Shown piece by piece: positions 23,033-38,106 of a stretch of DNA of 64,000 nt. The stretch spans positions 146,001 through 210,000 of the forward strand of contig JAODUP010000832.1 in the NCBI GenBank assembly GCA_025642065.1. Direction: 5' to 3'. Each line of letters begins with the position of its first letter. The first letter of the stretch is position 1. The position numbers and the translations under genes were made by a program. Below the pieces are notes generated by a model. That model saw only the letters and a program-made list of their open reading frames with translations. It was not told the DNA's origin and did not search any database. Origin of the DNA: Paralvinella palmiformis (lineage: Eukaryota > Annelida > Polychaeta > Terebellida > Alvinellidae).

Positions 23033-23405
23033 GCTCCAGTGGCCTAGCGGTTAAGCACCCAGCACTTGGTGCCAACGGTCGCAGGTTCGAACCCCGTAAG
23101 AGGTCGAAACTTTTCCAGGGATTAATTTCTCGGCTCACTACATCGTGGGTGGCTGACCACGTTAAATGGCGCTGCCTTCTCCACTGAATTATTTAAAATA
23201 AAGGGGGACGTTAAAAACCCCCTGAGACGTAAAACACTCTGGCAGTGACCACCCTCAGGGTATTTCGGCTCCATCTTTCCATACTGCTCCCCTGTGAGTG
23301 GTGGGGGAGGAGATTCCTCAACCACTCCAACATAGAGGCTGTGCTGATTAAGCGACAGCCTGGGGATTCTCCCCGAACAACAAAACCAAAACCAACCAAT
23401 GGAAA
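23033..23405 (+). mobile_element. tRNA-derived SINE, family D
   Basis: The head TGGCCTAGCGGTTAAGC (A box) and GGTTCGAACCCC (B box) is followed by a body unrelated to family A, ending in 'AACAAAACCAAAACCAACC'. The body contains a stretch of C/G-rich inverted repeats ('AGGAGATTCCTC'). Confidence 0.78.
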
Positions 23406-25643
23406 TGTTATATGCTGTTACTGTACTTCTATATTGACTTTCAGCATGATTTCAATTCTATTTGTTAGTAGATATGGATACCACACGATAACAACAGCTG
23501 GTATGTGTTTGTTTCCTCATGTCGTAGAAGTATGTTAATTAAGCATAATGGTCCTTTTCTTATCTACATCAAAATCCTCTACAAACTGAATGACCAATCA
23601 GAAAGTGGCTAGCTTTTTAAATCCCTTTTCATAAGAACAGTCACTGAAGCAAAGATTTATAACATTTTACTAATAGAAAATCCTCATTCGTTAACACCCT
23701 GATATAACATCAGACAATAGTATTATACGTTTTTGGCATTTAATTATTTGACTGATTAGTTGCGAGCGAAAACGGTATCAAGGAAAAATGTGAGAAACAA
23801 ATTACCACACTTTAATTGCAAAATTCCTTGACATGATTTACCATGATTTACTTCAAAATTCAGCCATTAGAGAAAACAATCATTACCAAAAAAGGACCTC
23901 AAAATCACAAAAAAAAGTTATAAATCATAGTATTGGCTAAACAAAGCCATTACCCCCCCCATACAATGTCACTGGTATTATCAGCAACCCAGTAAAAAAA
24001 ACCACAGCAAATAAGTGTGTCATGTCATACCTGCAGTAATAGTCTAGCATATTTGGGATATAGCAAATGTGAAATAAAACCATGTACATACAAGATGTAA
24101 TGTGATAATGTTCATGTCCACATCATTAACAGTCAATTTCCACATCTCCCCTCTGTAGACAGCAGCAAAACACCAGGTTTATTGTAGTGTTGTTGCCAAA
24201 AATATCACTCCACTTGGTTTCATTGCTTGCCACCAAGTAATAGGGTCAATAATATTTGAGAGTGCTGTATTGCCTTGAAAGTGTTACATAACAAAGCAGC
24301 CAATCTGAAATCAAGTTTATTCAGCATTATAATCGCAATCTTTTATCTCACAATCTTAAACACGATGAATTATTGACATACACTTTCAATAAGTATGTTG
24401 CGTGTGCAACAGTTTTCTTAACAAAATTCATAATTATATGAATATTGGTTGTAAACTGTTTAAGTCTCTATTAATTGGGTATTTTCTGATTTTTCAATTT
24501 TCCCCAAATTTAGCTCCTCCCAGTCCTGTGGCGGAAAGTATTTCTGCTGTAACTGGGTAATTACTGTGGTTTTTACGTATAACTATAGGGGAGAAACCTG
24601 TGCAACTCTGATTACCTATTTATTAGCTGCCTTCTTACAACCTGAAGCCAATCAAGTCTAATTTCTAAACCAATATCCGATACCGTAATTGAGATCTATG
24701 ATCAAGAATTTATTTATATTATCTGTATTTATCATCTCAGTTTGAAACTGAGACAATGGAATATGTATCGGATGAGTGCGAAAATAGGTGACTAAAACAA
24801 TTACTCCTGAAGGCTGAATCATCATGATCATGATGAGTCATTGACAGTGACACAGATCTGATACCTCAGAGTCAGACTCACTCACTCAGGACGTCAGGTA
24901 GCAAAACAAATAATTAGGTTTAAAATTAACATTTACTGATTTAGATACTTTTAACGCACTATGATATCATTGCAATATTTTGCTCAATAATTGAGTAGAG
25001 AGAGAGAGAGAGAGAGAGATAGCTAGATGAGTGTGTAGATCTACTCAACTACTCGGGCTAAAATAGCCTAAATTAGTAAATATTGAACAGAAAACAAAAC
25101 AAATTATTACCGCCACACTATTGTCACAAAACATCATTTTCTTCAACGAATAATTAACATTTTGTTGGTGACGTTAATCTTCAATAACACTAGTTACACA
25201 CTACAGTCGTACACATAAGTACTATAAAGTAGCTGTCACAAAACTGACATGTGCCGGTCGAAATTCAGACCACAACAAAACGCCGACATATTGAGATTAG
25301 TTCTTCTTTCACTCGAAAGATGTCGCATGCACATTTACTAGAGGGCACCGCTTGACTAGCATAGTCTGCCCTATAGTGTATTATCAGTTAGCGAGAGATG
25401 TTCTCATTCTGCTGTTATTGTAGAATATATATATATATTTATATATTATATATATATTCTAATATCACAAATAAATCACTTTATTTTTTTTGGTGTGGAT
25501 TTAATTATCAGCTTCCATAAGTACATGTTTGTTGGTTTTATGGCAAGTACAGTTTATTTAATGTATATAAGTACATATAACTAACTGTGACTATAAATAT
25601 GTAGTATGTAAAAATAATATTATACATTATATATTTTATATAT

Positions 25644-25697
<54 letters not shown>

Positions 25698-25860
25698 CTA
25701 CTACACAATGAATACATTCCAAAAGAACATTGTGTATGTATCACGAAAATTAAGTAGAAATGACAAAAAATAAGTGGTCTTAAAACAACAAACTTGTTTT
25801 TTATTATTAGGCGCACCGCGTACTTCGCACATAAAGTGGATTCAAAGATGTTCAGGACCA
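23406..25860. other. Intergenic DNA, no gene recognised
   Basis: Contains an (AG)n tract at 25000-25020 and (TA)n at 25425-25460 and 25625-25695. A less AT-rich stretch around 25240-25360 could hold the TMEM169 promoter, but nothing in it is diagnostic. Confidence 0.4.
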
Positions 25861-25868
25861 CTCGTACT

Positions 25869-26436
25869 CAGACATGGGTCAATTCAATTCCAGGATTGAA
25901 ATTGACGGTCAAATCCAATTCCGGAATTAGAATTGAGAAATTATTAATTGGAATTGATTTTTTAAAATTGAAATTTGAGATACGCACACCAACCGTGGCA
26001 CCCCCAAGTGAGCGTTTAACCAATTAAATGGTCTGGATACCGTGGGCTCCGCCCACAACACAGTGACACCAACAAATAGCATACCTGTAATCTATATAGA
26101 GATATTGCTATTCCGGAATTTACCCTCGTTCAATGTTTAGAACGGGCAAAGAAAATTAAATCCACAAATTAATTTACCATTTAATTTTTTAATTCAAAAA
26201 CATTTCTTCCATGATAATCTTACTTGGAAAATAAACTATTCGAGTAGGTATTCCAACTAGGTACTCGTAGTACCTACTCATGGTAAAAAATATTAGGCAA
26301 AAAAGAGTAATTAGAATTGATAAATTAGGAATTGAATTGGAATTGATAAATTTGATGTGGAATTGAAATTGGAATTGACGAAATGGGATTGAGTGGAATT
26401 GGAATTGAAAAAAAAATGGATTGACCCCATGCCTGG
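25869..26436. mobile_element. Complete MITE, family C, long copy
   Basis: 568 bp. The ends CAGACATGGGTCAATTC and GATTGACCCCATGCCTGG form an imperfect inverted repeat. It is flanked by TCGTACT at 25862-25868 and 26437-26443, a 7-bp target duplication. The interior is rich in GGAATTG repeats and shares 'GTACCTACTCATGGTAAAAA' with the remnant at 10570-10760. Confidence 0.8.
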
Positions 26437-26443
26437 TCGTACT

Positions 26444-26924
26444 GATTAAAGGAGAATCAATATTTTCACATTATATTTATTCCACAGTTATGCTAATCAT
26501 TTGTGACCAAATAATGTTTTACGGATTTAATAAATGTTCGCTTTGAATTAATATCGGGTTATATTTATAGTCAATTATAACTGTAAACTGCACATGCTAA
26601 ATATTTTATTAACAGATTTTTGTTATAGATCATGTAGTTGACAGAAAATCTCAGCAGTTCGTAGACTCCTGGGCCTGGTCTGGTTCGAGTTAATCTGGAA
26701 TTCTTTCCTAGATAAATCAGAAAGCTAATTCTGTTCAAAGAATATCCCCACCGCCCCATAAATATAAATTAGGTTTACCAAAACATTCATTCCCTAGAAT
26801 CCGGAATAATGTTAAGGACCAACTTCGTGCTATGGCTAACAGGAACACATTTAAAACTTGCAATCTCTTTGCAAATAGGCAACCCTTTATCTACTGTTAA
26901 TTCAGTCTCCCTATAATTCGATTG

Positions 26925-26957
<33 letters not shown>

Positions 26958-27218
26958 CGGTTCTGTCTTCGATGGTAGGCCTACTATTATCTACTGATTC
27001 AGAAGGAGGTTAGGCGGTTGCATCAGTTTGTTCTACGTACAACCGGAAACACGATGCTCATAAGCCATATCCTTGTTTGCATTATTTGAATGTTTCCTAC
27101 TGCTACTATAGTTGACATCTCAGGAAGACAGTATCATGGCTATATACGTGATAACCATAGCAGCTAAACACCACTCTTTAAATGAATTATGTAAAATAAA
27201 TATATATTTACGTTTATC

Positions 27219-27255
<37 letters not shown>

Positions 27256-27500
27256 GTGTTGGGGGGGGTGTATGTGTATGTACATGTTGAATAGCAGCAG
27301 GGCGTACGTATACAATTAACAGTCATTCTCCAGGTCATGCCGGGAATAAATTCCTCAACGTCCCTATTATGTCAGTCATATTTCGAATAATTATAATAAT
27401 ATTATTATTATATCGTTCAGTTGTCTATAGATTTACAGCTCTCTAACGCGTCTAATTAAACCTGAATATGTTTCCTAATTGATCCCAGTCTCCCACAAAA
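26444..27500. other. Repeat-rich spacer
   Basis: Contains a possible decayed retroelement segment at 26620-26880 (open over short stretches, not identified), (TA)n at 26926-26955, and (TA)n(TG)n followed by a G run at 27220-27270. No gene is recognised. Confidence 0.4.
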
Positions 27501-27534
27501 ATAAAACAAGACCAAAATATGACTTTTTAATGCA

Positions 27535-27540
27535 TTTATT
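27535..27540 (-). terminator. Poly(A) signal of gene 1
   Basis: AATAAA on the minus strand, about 270 bases past the gene 1 stop codon, followed by an A/T-rich stretch. It gives a 3' UTR of about 300 bases. Confidence 0.7.
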
Positions 27541-27809
27541 GGTATCCATTTAACAGAAAAATAAAACAACTGAAACAATAAACAGACAAAAATATTTTTT
27601 TATCTCTTAATGGCGTCAACATTGGAGATAACTATAACACTCGAGGTATATCTGTAAATAAAAAATAAATTGTTAACATGACGATGTTCTATATTATGTT
27701 ACTATATGGCAATGTTGTACAGAGGATATTGTCATAATTGTTTTATTGTTATACAATGGCCAGTTAGTTGTTATATTACAGGAGATTGGCAAATAATGAT
27801 CTCACTTTT

Positions 27810-29625
27810 TTAGAAGCAGACTGTCACAGACTTATTGAATGTCGGGTTGTCAGCCGGCTCGTTCCAGACGTCAGCAATCTCAGAGACCACGTGGTGATCT
27901 GCCGCGGGCGTACCGGGGGAGTAGACGAGCTTAGCTAACGTCTGTACGTCTGTGGGAATATTATTTAAAACTATGTTTGGTACATTGAGATGAAGAACAA
28001 AGATGACGACACAAAACCCAACAAACAAACAAAACAACGAAATAAAACCCAGTGACTTCAGGCTTTTCTAGCGAAGTGATATTACATGAGAGAGAGAAAA
28101 CCAACAACTAAATATGCGGATATATACTCTCGCATAACGATAAGGATTGTGGTAGATTTCCATTTTTGTTCTAAACTTCTTCCACTTTAAACATTAACTA
28201 GTAAATAGATTGAGATATTTTATGATTCAGAGATAGTTTTTGGATCTCGGAAATCGACTGCCAATGAGCCCGTGTGTGATGATAATTAAGTTTAGAGACA
28301 ATATATCACAGTCAAAGTTACGTGAAAGCAGGTTAAAAATACGAAATATGTGAGCTATAAGTATAAATCAGTCGTATACGACAAAATACTTTATCCACCC
28401 AGTCTTCGCAGTCAACCATAAAACAAATATTGGATTCGATATTTTATAGGTGTTGCCCTCATTTAGACAGGCCATTATTGTACACGCACGCACGCAGGCA
28501 CGCACGCACACACGCACGCAGGCACACTCTTGTGCGTGCGCATGAAATAAAACAAACCCAATCCATGAAACACATTACAATAAAGCATTTCCAGAAGAAA
28601 GAAAAAAACTGCTGAACCTAGAGTTTATTGAATAGCACAACGATTATAGATGTTTTACGGCCAATTGTGTGCATATGGTAGGCTAAATGGGCCGAGCAAC
28701 ATCCAAAGGTAATGAAGCGAAGTCAAAGATGAAACAACCTTCAGATATGCCCACGCCGAGATTCGAACACAGGTGGTAGTGATCTATGGTCCAACATGCT
28801 ACAGCTAGACCACGAAGGCGCCCCTAAGTCTTGAAACGGTATTAGCCTGAATTTGACCGTAGGCTGCATGCCATTGTGAAATAAAAGACTTATTTAAGTA
28901 CTGATAACGTAAAGATTACATACGGTCAAAGCGGCAAGGTTTCTGACTTATCACCCAGTTGGAGCCATCCCACTGTAAGAACGATCTGTAGCTCGTGTGT
29001 GCATACAGGTATTCATCGTTGCACTTTCCCTGGAAGGTAGATGTACTGGTTTATGTATAAGTTCTATTGATTACTGGTTAAACGTATGGATGGATGGATG
29101 GCTCCATTGCGTCTGATACAAAATTATTCTATATAACAACAATAAGGTATATTGTCCATATTCTTTGTTTCTCGTCGATGAAGCAGATCGAGAGATAATG
29201 TGAGAAGCTTGTCATATATTACCTGTCCTACAATTTTATCGAACACACCATAGTGACTGTACCATCTGGACGTGCTTTCTGGACAATAGTATAAGATCTG
29301 ATCGCATTCTGGAGGGAAAAGAACAAGATACGAGTCATCGGTGATAATTAGTGGTTATTGAACATATAATAAAATAATACTATTATTAATAATAATAATA
29401 ACACTAATAATATTATTAATACTAAATTTAGTTTTTAATCAGTAGCTTAATGATAAATTCTATACCAATTAGATAAATATGTTACCATAATCCGATTATG
29501 TGTTTGCGTGCGCATATGTGTTATCTGTATGTATGTATGTATGTATGTATATATGTGTGTGTATGTGTGTGTGTTTGTTTGTGTGTGCTTTAGTATGTTA
29601 CCGTCAACTGGTGGCTGGTCGTTAG
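27810..29625 (-). CDS. Gene 1, C-terminal region of unknown fold (exons 29-32)
   Basis: Four exons: 29602-29625 (24-base micro-exon, NDQPPVD), 29223-29308, 28924-29029 and 27810-27949. They encode a region with Cys in ECDQ, YYCPE, GKCND and KPCRF, and a final Cys two residues from the end. Aromatics are frequent (RWYSHYGVF, YLYAHTSYRSF, QWDGSNW). The spacing does not fit the six-Cys chitin-binding peritrophin pattern, even though VWA plus chitin-binding pairs occur in some shell proteins. I leave the domain unnamed. The last 30 residues are polar and end in SVTVCF. Confidence 0.8.
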
Positions 29626-31654
29626 CTGGAAGAATAAATAAAATGTGTTATTAATAATAAAATAATCCTAAACGGTGTATCATCAATTATTAACAGAGCA
29701 CATTATAATATCGCGTAAAAATAATAATATGGTGTACAAATATTGATGATGATTGATGTTTACGGCTACTTTTGTTCACATGGTAGGCTACATGGGCTGA
29801 GCGACCACCAAATGTAATGAAATGAAGTCAAAGATGAAACAATCTTCAGATATGCCTACGCCGAGATTCGAACTCAGGTGGTAGTGATCTGTGGTCCAAC
29901 GCGCTACCAGCTAGACCACGGAGGCGTCCATAAAGAGTTTGAAGCCATTCTTATGTGTCAATACCGTATTAAGATAACCCGTACACTTGTTCAACGGTTC
30001 TCGCTGCATGAATTAAAATTGTCTTGAAAGACAACCTCGCCGTTCTCTAGAGACGAGCGTCGAAACACAACTGATCGCACAAGTTAGATTGTAGCATTTA
30101 CCTGGGAAGCTTTTAAGACATATTTAGTCTTAGTTGTGTATCACTAAGTTGGCCTTTTTTGCGGCCACATTTGTTCATGTAGCACGCGACAAATGGCTGA
30201 AACAACATCCAAGGTAAATTTGGCCGAACAAGAAGTTCGGTATATTATGCTTTATGACAAAGAATTGGCTTAAATGGGATGATTTCTGAACTGAGAGACG
30301 AATGTGTCCCTTCTAGATTTATAGATGATTGTGGAGTGTTAGCGTCAACAGATCTCATATATTAAGGTTTGATGTATGTTTTTATTATAAATGCATAAAG
30401 AGGGGAATTTGAACGAGATGGTTTGGATAAAAATGCATATTATATGATGATGATGATGATGATGATGATGATGGTGATAATGATGTGGTTGAATATGTCG
30501 AAGAAGATGAAGATGACTGTCACTGACGTGATCATCATCATCATCATCATCATCATCACCACCAGTATCATTGTAATGGGAAAAGTGGCCGTAAAACAGC
30601 AATCATCATAATCTTCATCATCGTAATGGGTACCCACTGTTGCAAGTCTCATTGGCCAATCGTTGTACTTCCTCTAGTAAAAGGTCAAAGTTCTCGACTG
30701 TAAGAATGTTCTGATCTTCCAGTCCTGTCGCCAACATCCTCAGCTCGCCTTCATCAACATCACCAGAGTTGGTCACTCCTACTGTGATAACTGTAGCCTG
30801 GAAGTGACAACAACAGTAAGATATATAATATAAATTATAATATTTAAATAGTATATTTACATTAATTGCTATCAGATAACTGAAATAATCCAGGCTTCAA
30901 TAAAACAATATTTGACATCAGAAATGTCTTAAGAGGTGGCTATTTTTTTAAGATACGGCTATTTATTATCGGAAATGGATGTGCGACTGATTGACCAGTG
31001 ATTATTTCTGTCGTAGACAACACTAACAATTGGCAGCGTAGTATTTAATCGTGTTCTTCATGGTTCAACGTATACAATATTAGCTATATTTATCACATAT
31101 TATCACCCAACTATCTCTTACACAGTTAATGCCATAACATTGTATTCATTATGATCAATAATTACTAAACTAAGCCATGACACTTATCTCACATGGAAGT
31201 CATGGGTCGGATTCGAACTCTGACGTAGAGGTTTTCAATACAGTGTTTTCACAACTGTTGGATTTTATTAAATAAATTATTATAAATTACCCGACAAATT
31301 AGAAAAGATATAAGTTGTTTTATTGATATTCAAGGACAGCCATAACCGCCAAAACGGCTATCAGATTAATGCAACTTAAAGGCTGGTGAGACTTGCCAGC
31401 CGGAGACAATATTGGTATGTCTGATCCGGAGACAGGGATTGTATTGTCAATGATGCCATATAGAATACACGGAGTCGAAATAATTTCAAGTACGACTTTA
31501 AATACTCAGCCGGATGGTCATCATTGATCAACTTCGGAAAATTAGTCTCCAACTTTAGGTTTTTGCTTCATCATGACTAATAAATCAGGACGTAACACCA
31601 CTAATCTCTGGCTGATACTCGTATAAACAGGTACCCAGTACATTAAATGTACGC

Positions 31655-31719
<65 letters not shown>

Positions 31720-32268
31720 AGCCATTCAGGAACAGAATGAGAGAGGAATATGAACTTCTCTGTGGAAAACAGGTTTTCTAATCTAAAGGGATTATGAAAA
31801 TACCAACATGTATTACTACTACTATCACTACTACTACTACTACAACAATTACTACTACAGTACTACTACATGTATTAATAATAATTCTGTTACTAATAAT
31901 AATAATAATATTAGCCAATAAACCACGCCGGACTCTCAATTCATAACAAAGGTCATATGTGTGGCCTGTTATGATATATGAAGCCATATCGTCCAATACT
32001 TTGTCTACATTAATGGTTCTTCCTGACTTATGCTTTACTTACATTGCGATGATTATTTCTAAACTTCTTCATAGCTAACACTGTCTTAACCTGATCCGTT
32101 GACTTGCCGTCTGTTACAATGATCATAATAGGCTTAGTGTTCTCTGTACGGCCACTGTTAAGGAGATAAGATAGTTTTGATGGTTGTTTATGATTTAACA
32201 GAAATGTGAATCATTACGGTGTCAGTTAATTGTCGTCTTTGGTGATCCCTGTCTTAATTAATGGGAAA

Positions 32269-32330
<62 letters not shown>

Positions 32331-33709
32331 ATATGCAGAGAGAAAGAGAGAGATTTACTATAAATGATTCATATGCAATATACATACTATAGTGTAAACA
32401 TCTTGTTAGCCTCGTCTATAGCCTGGTCAGTGTATGTCAACATTTTATCATGGAGAATGGTTTCCGCTTTAGCCACTAATTGTATCTAAATAATATAACA
32501 AAATGCAAATTTATGCCAAATTTATGTTAATGTTGCTGTTTAAATTATTTTTATGTTGGTTTCGTTGTTGTTATTATTTTCGTTGTTGTTGACTCACCTT
32601 GTCTGTGAATTCACCAATATAGGTTTCTAAGGTAGCCACTTGTGAGAAGCGGATAATGCCAATTAGTGTACTGTTTATTCCGACATCTGTTTGTTTGATG
32701 ACTTCTTTGACGAATTTCTTCATCTGTTACAGGTACGACAAAACAATGTTAATAGCGGCATCCGATCACGGTAGGGTGATAGAAACGAAGATGGGACATA
32801 AAGTACAGAAACGAGGATGGGACATAGTATATAGAAACGAGGAAGGGACATGAAGTATAGAAACAAAGATGGGACATAAAGTATAGAAACAAAGATGGGA
32901 TATAAAGTATAGAAACGAGGATGGGACATAGCATATAGAAACAAGGAAGGGACATAAAGTATAGAAACAAAGATGGGACATAAAGTATAGAAACAAAGAT
33001 GGGACATAAAGTATAGAAAAGAGGATGGAACATAGCATATGGAAACAAGGAAGGAACATAAAGTATAGAAACAAAGATGGGACATACAGTATAGAAACAA
33101 AGATGGGACATAAAGTACAGAAACAAAGATGGGACATAAAGTATAGAAACGAGGATGGGACATAAAGTATAAAAACGAGGATGGGACATAGGATATAGAA
33201 ACAAGGAAGGGACATAAAATATAGAAACAAAGATGGGACATAAAGTATAGAAACAATGATGGGACATAAAGTATAGAAACTAAGATGGGACATAAAATAT
33301 AGAAACGAGGATGGGACATAAAGTATAGAAACGAGGATGGGACATAGCATATAGAAACAAGGAAGGGACATAAAGTATAGAAACAAAGATGGGACATAAA
33401 GTATAGAAACAAAGATGGGACATAAAGTATAGAAACAAAGATGGGACATAAAGTATAGAAACGAGGATGGGACATAAAGTATAAAAACGAAGATGGGACA
33501 TAAAGTATAGAAACAAAGATGGGACATAAAGTATAGAAACAAAGATGGGACATAAAGTATAGAAACAAAGATGGGACATAAAGTATAGAAACAAAGATGA
33601 CACATAAAGTATAGAAACAAGGATGGGACATAAAGTATAGAAACAAAGATGGGACATAAAGTATAGAAACAAAGATGGGACATAAAGTATAGAAACAAGA
33701 AACAAGCCA

Positions 33710-33758
<49 letters not shown>

Positions 33759-34639
33759 TGTGTGTGATACGATAATTATTATATCATATAGACGTGTATA
33801 CTATACCTTAATAAAGTCTGATGTAGAGATACTACTTGATGTATCAACAACAAACACTAAATCTATCTTCTGACCGACACAAGCTGTCAATAAACATTTG
33901 ATGAAATAATCTCACATTAACAGATGTTTGATTCATCTGGTATTTGAGGTAGATTGCTGACATTAGTACATTAGTAATGACCACATTTTAAATTAGTGCA
34001 GTATAACTGAAACTGTACACTGTCAACACACATACACACACGCACGCATGCATGCACGCACTGCCAGTTTCGCATTTCATTATACATGCTAGTTAGTTAG
34101 TTAGTTATTCAGTGTGTGTGCGTGTGTGCGTGCGTTTTCTTACCTGGTAGGGGGGCTGTATTGGAGAGAAAAATAAACGGGTCATTAGGTTGCTAACAAA
34201 AATATATAAAATATTGGACAATTGGTATACGTTTCGGACAAAGTGGTATTATCATGTTTACTTACGTGGGAAACAGGTAAAGCCATCTCCCTCGTACGGC
34301 TCCATACACACACAGGACTCCTTTCCGTTCCCATCATCCACACATTCCGCATTTTCTCCACAACCTATAGGTCTGCATTCCAACACTCCGGGTGTGGTAC
34401 AATTACAGATTTGTGTACATCCATTTATCATGGCATCTTCACTACCGAACTACATCAACGGAGGGGTAAGTTGATTATGATCAATCCGGTTACCTGATAA
34501 TAGCTCTCTTCATCAACAGGTAAATTTAGAAAGTCGATATCATACCAAATATGACTGTTTCGATGTTAGGTATTTTTGTATGATTTTGGGGTTCAGTTTA
34601 GACACGATAGAAGGCACTCTAAATAATAACAACAACAAC

Positions 34640-34688
<49 letters not shown>

Positions 34689-37165
34689 TTATTGTTGCTG
34701 TTGTTATTGTTGTTGTTATTATAATGATGTACTTTGTGGGTTTCTCGCTGTTATTCAGATATCTCACTATTTTAAAATTCCCTATAATAATATTCCATAG
34801 AGTTATTCATGTTAAGATAGTGATATTCAATAAATATTCAGTTTATCACATACCGGTAGGACGCCTCCATCAAACGGGCAGTCCGGATTCGTTGTTGTTG
34901 TTGTTGTGGTCGTTGTCGTTGTCGTTGATTCTTCCGCAATTACTGCGAATGGAAGCGATATTTTACGGATCAGATCATGTACGTTGTGGACCAAATAGAA
35001 AATATGGAATTTAAGTGAAAAACAAAAAGCTGCTGGCACCTCATCTTTTATTTCAGATATTGTTCTGGCGAGATGATGTACATATGATGGTAATAATAGT
35101 CCACTATCGCCATTCGGGATCACATTGGTACACAGCTGCACGTACAATTAACTTAAGGATATTTCTAGCTTTAAGGACGTCATGTTTCGAGTTATTTGCC
35201 CTTCTATCGTCCAAATATTATATATTATTAGTAACTACTACTACTACTACTACTGCTACTACTACTACTACTACTACTACTACGATAACTACTATTATTA
35301 TTACTACTATTACTACTATCATTATTAAATTTATTATTTTTATTATTAGTATTATTGTTACTACTACTACTACTATTACTACTATTACTACTACTATTAC
35401 TACTACTATTACTACTACTACTAATAATATACCTACAGCAGAAGTCCGGGAGGACATTTGAATTAATTGAGTGACAATATCCCAAGATCATTGAGAGGAT
35501 AATGTTCCAGTGACAGTGACCAACAGAATAGCGACATTTCATGAACCAGATTTTTCGGAGTCCTTCATCAATGGCATGGCCACAAACCTGGAAAAGGGAA
35601 AGATGGATATTGTAGGCGACAAAAGTCATATAAAGCACAACAGTTTATAGAGGAAGTCTATAGTCACAGAATGAGGAGTGAGCCATTGAGTAAATATTGC
35701 TGTTAATATAGGGCCGCTTGTGGGCACGTTTTGCCAACTGAATGAGCCGAGTGACATCGACAGGGAATGAACCACGGTGAAGGGTGAAACATCCATCTGA
35801 CATAACCGGCCCAAAGTTAGAAACTAAGTACTACAAATCTTTGGGCATCCATGCAGCCAGTTATGCCATCGACGAACCCCGGAGTGAGTAAATGTGAATG
35901 AGTGGTTTGTTTCGACTCAGAACTAGTCATATATGCGACATATACGGTACAGTGGCGACGCCTTGGGACAACATCCCACGAACACAGGCAACCTTTCTTT
36001 CTATTTCAGTGCTCTAAACATTACACTGTCATCCACAAGCCTATTTCATGTTGTACAGAAAGTTCTGAAAACGCTACTTTGACTGAATCATTGAATATGT
36101 GCAATATTCTCATTTATTCAACGTAGTACTGCGTTCAATCAGCGGTGCATGTTCTCTGTAGATATGTAATAATTTATATGCGTTTGGTGAAACTAGAAAC
36201 AAATTATTAAAGCAGCCTTGTTTCGTCATGTTAAGGGGAATTTATATCTCAGGCCATTACTGTAGGGCACAGCCTATGACAACATTATATTTTTCACCTC
36301 TTTATAAACAATTTGATGTAACCGTCTCATCGTATTAATTGTAATTTTTCTTTAGCTTGCTTATCAATCGCCTTTGCTGTCATCCAATCATGACGATGAT
36401 TGATTAATTACTAGTTCAGATGTGCTGAGAATGAAAGTACTCTTAACATATGTGTGAACCAATTATCTCATCTGCTTCCGATTTACTTATATCTATTGGC
36501 CGATCTAGAAAAGAGCATCATGGAATGATACGTCATCACACTGAACGAGCGAGTGAATCAGTAGTTTATCCCCGGTGCTCATCTCACACCCGATATACAC
36601 GACAGGGGGCAGAGGGCAGATTAGGCAAACGTCACACACAGATGGTTATGATTCGTCTACAAGGTGAAGACGAACCACTTACCTTGTAGAAATGAGAGTT
36701 TTCGTTCATTAAGGCCTCACATCTGTCGCATTGTTCTTCTTCCGGTGCTGAGATGTTAAATGTATTGCAATTAGCAGGCGACTCGTTGAATCAGTACTAA
36801 TAACATATAATTAAGTGTTACTTATTTCAGGCCAAATTTCCACCTGTACAAACCCTCCCTCACCACATTAATACGATTATTTGTTCTCGAAATCTTTCGT
36901 GTTGTGCTAAGCAATATGGGTATTTTTGAATTATGAATTTTCATTCATATGATTATGCCACAGACAGTTATATTTTAATTATCGTGTGCTACTTAAAGAA
37001 CTGATATGTAAATAATTTCTCTACCAAACTCTATTAGGTCATGGATTAGGCATTATTTTTGAAATAAATTGATTAATTGACAATCTAACTGATTCATTAA
37101 TTAATTGATTAAACTTTTTACAGTTGGCTCCTGACGACTTGGAATTATTTTTATATTTATCTTTA

Positions 37166-37197
<32 letters not shown>

Positions 37198-38073
37198 GAT
37201 ATAAAACTTACGACAATAACCACCAGAAGTACATGTATCCTTCAGATTTTCGAGGTTCATCTTATCATTAGTTCCCCATACAAACTTTGGCAGTTCTGGA
37301 ATATGAATGGATGAAGCAACATCAATTAACTGCATTTATGTTAATTGCTCTTTAAGTTAATGGCCTGTTAACTTTTAACATCTATATTAATAGTTATATA
37401 ATACTATTTTTAACCTATCTTCCTTTCCCATGTCCCTCTGATTTGAAAATAAAAACCTTTGCTATAGTTCAGTCACGTGACCATTTAAGCCAATACACGA
37501 ATCCAACCAATGCGGTTTAATTTCGACAAGAAATTACATTAGAAGGTAGGTTGCAATAGGAGAATCGATACTAATGGAGGTAAACAAAATAATGAGTGAG
37601 TGATCGAGTCTGGCAACTGTAGCCGAAAGGCGAGTTTATGTGGAAATAAAATTATCGTATGATACATCCCACAAACACGGGTGTTACTGGAATTCGAACC
37701 CCGATCCCGACATTGACGGTGGAATTTGGTACTAACTGCGCCACAGATGTATAACATACCAACTGGTAGACACTCATAGTTCACAACTGTAATGAAGTTC
37801 TTGTAGCAGATGAACTTGAGGCTATCCAGGAAGTATCCCAACTTGGTCTTCTGGCTCATCAATGACATACACTTCTTATATTTGGCCTCTAACGTTTCCT
37901 CACTGAGGAATTGACCACAACGCTAGACACGGTGAAGACAAAATTAAGGAAGTGACCTAATGAATCGTATACCTCGCACGCACGCACCCACACATATATG
38001 CACCCACACGCACAAACCCACACATACGCACGCATGCATGTACGCTCGCATACACGCAATCACACATACACCA

Positions 38074-38106
<33 letters not shown>

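Noticed and set aside
25240..25360. Possible TMEM169 first exon or promoter on the minus strand
   Set aside because: Slightly more GC and an ATG followed by 16 codons, but no link by splice site and phase could be made.
30423..30652. Poly-Met/poly-His/poly-Ile ORFs
   Set aside because: ATG/CAT triplet arrays derived from SINE tails.
32720..33705. Overlapping 141-310 residue minus-strand ORFs with YTLCPIFVS-type repeats
   Set aside because: They are the 26-bp minisatellite read in three frames and lie in an intron between two VWA exons with matching phases.
34580..35461. Poly-Asn, poly-Thr and poly-Val ORFs
   Set aside because: Triplet repeats (AAT, ACT, ATT) in introns. Only the Thr run in 34854-34942 is real coding sequence, supported by splice sites and phase.
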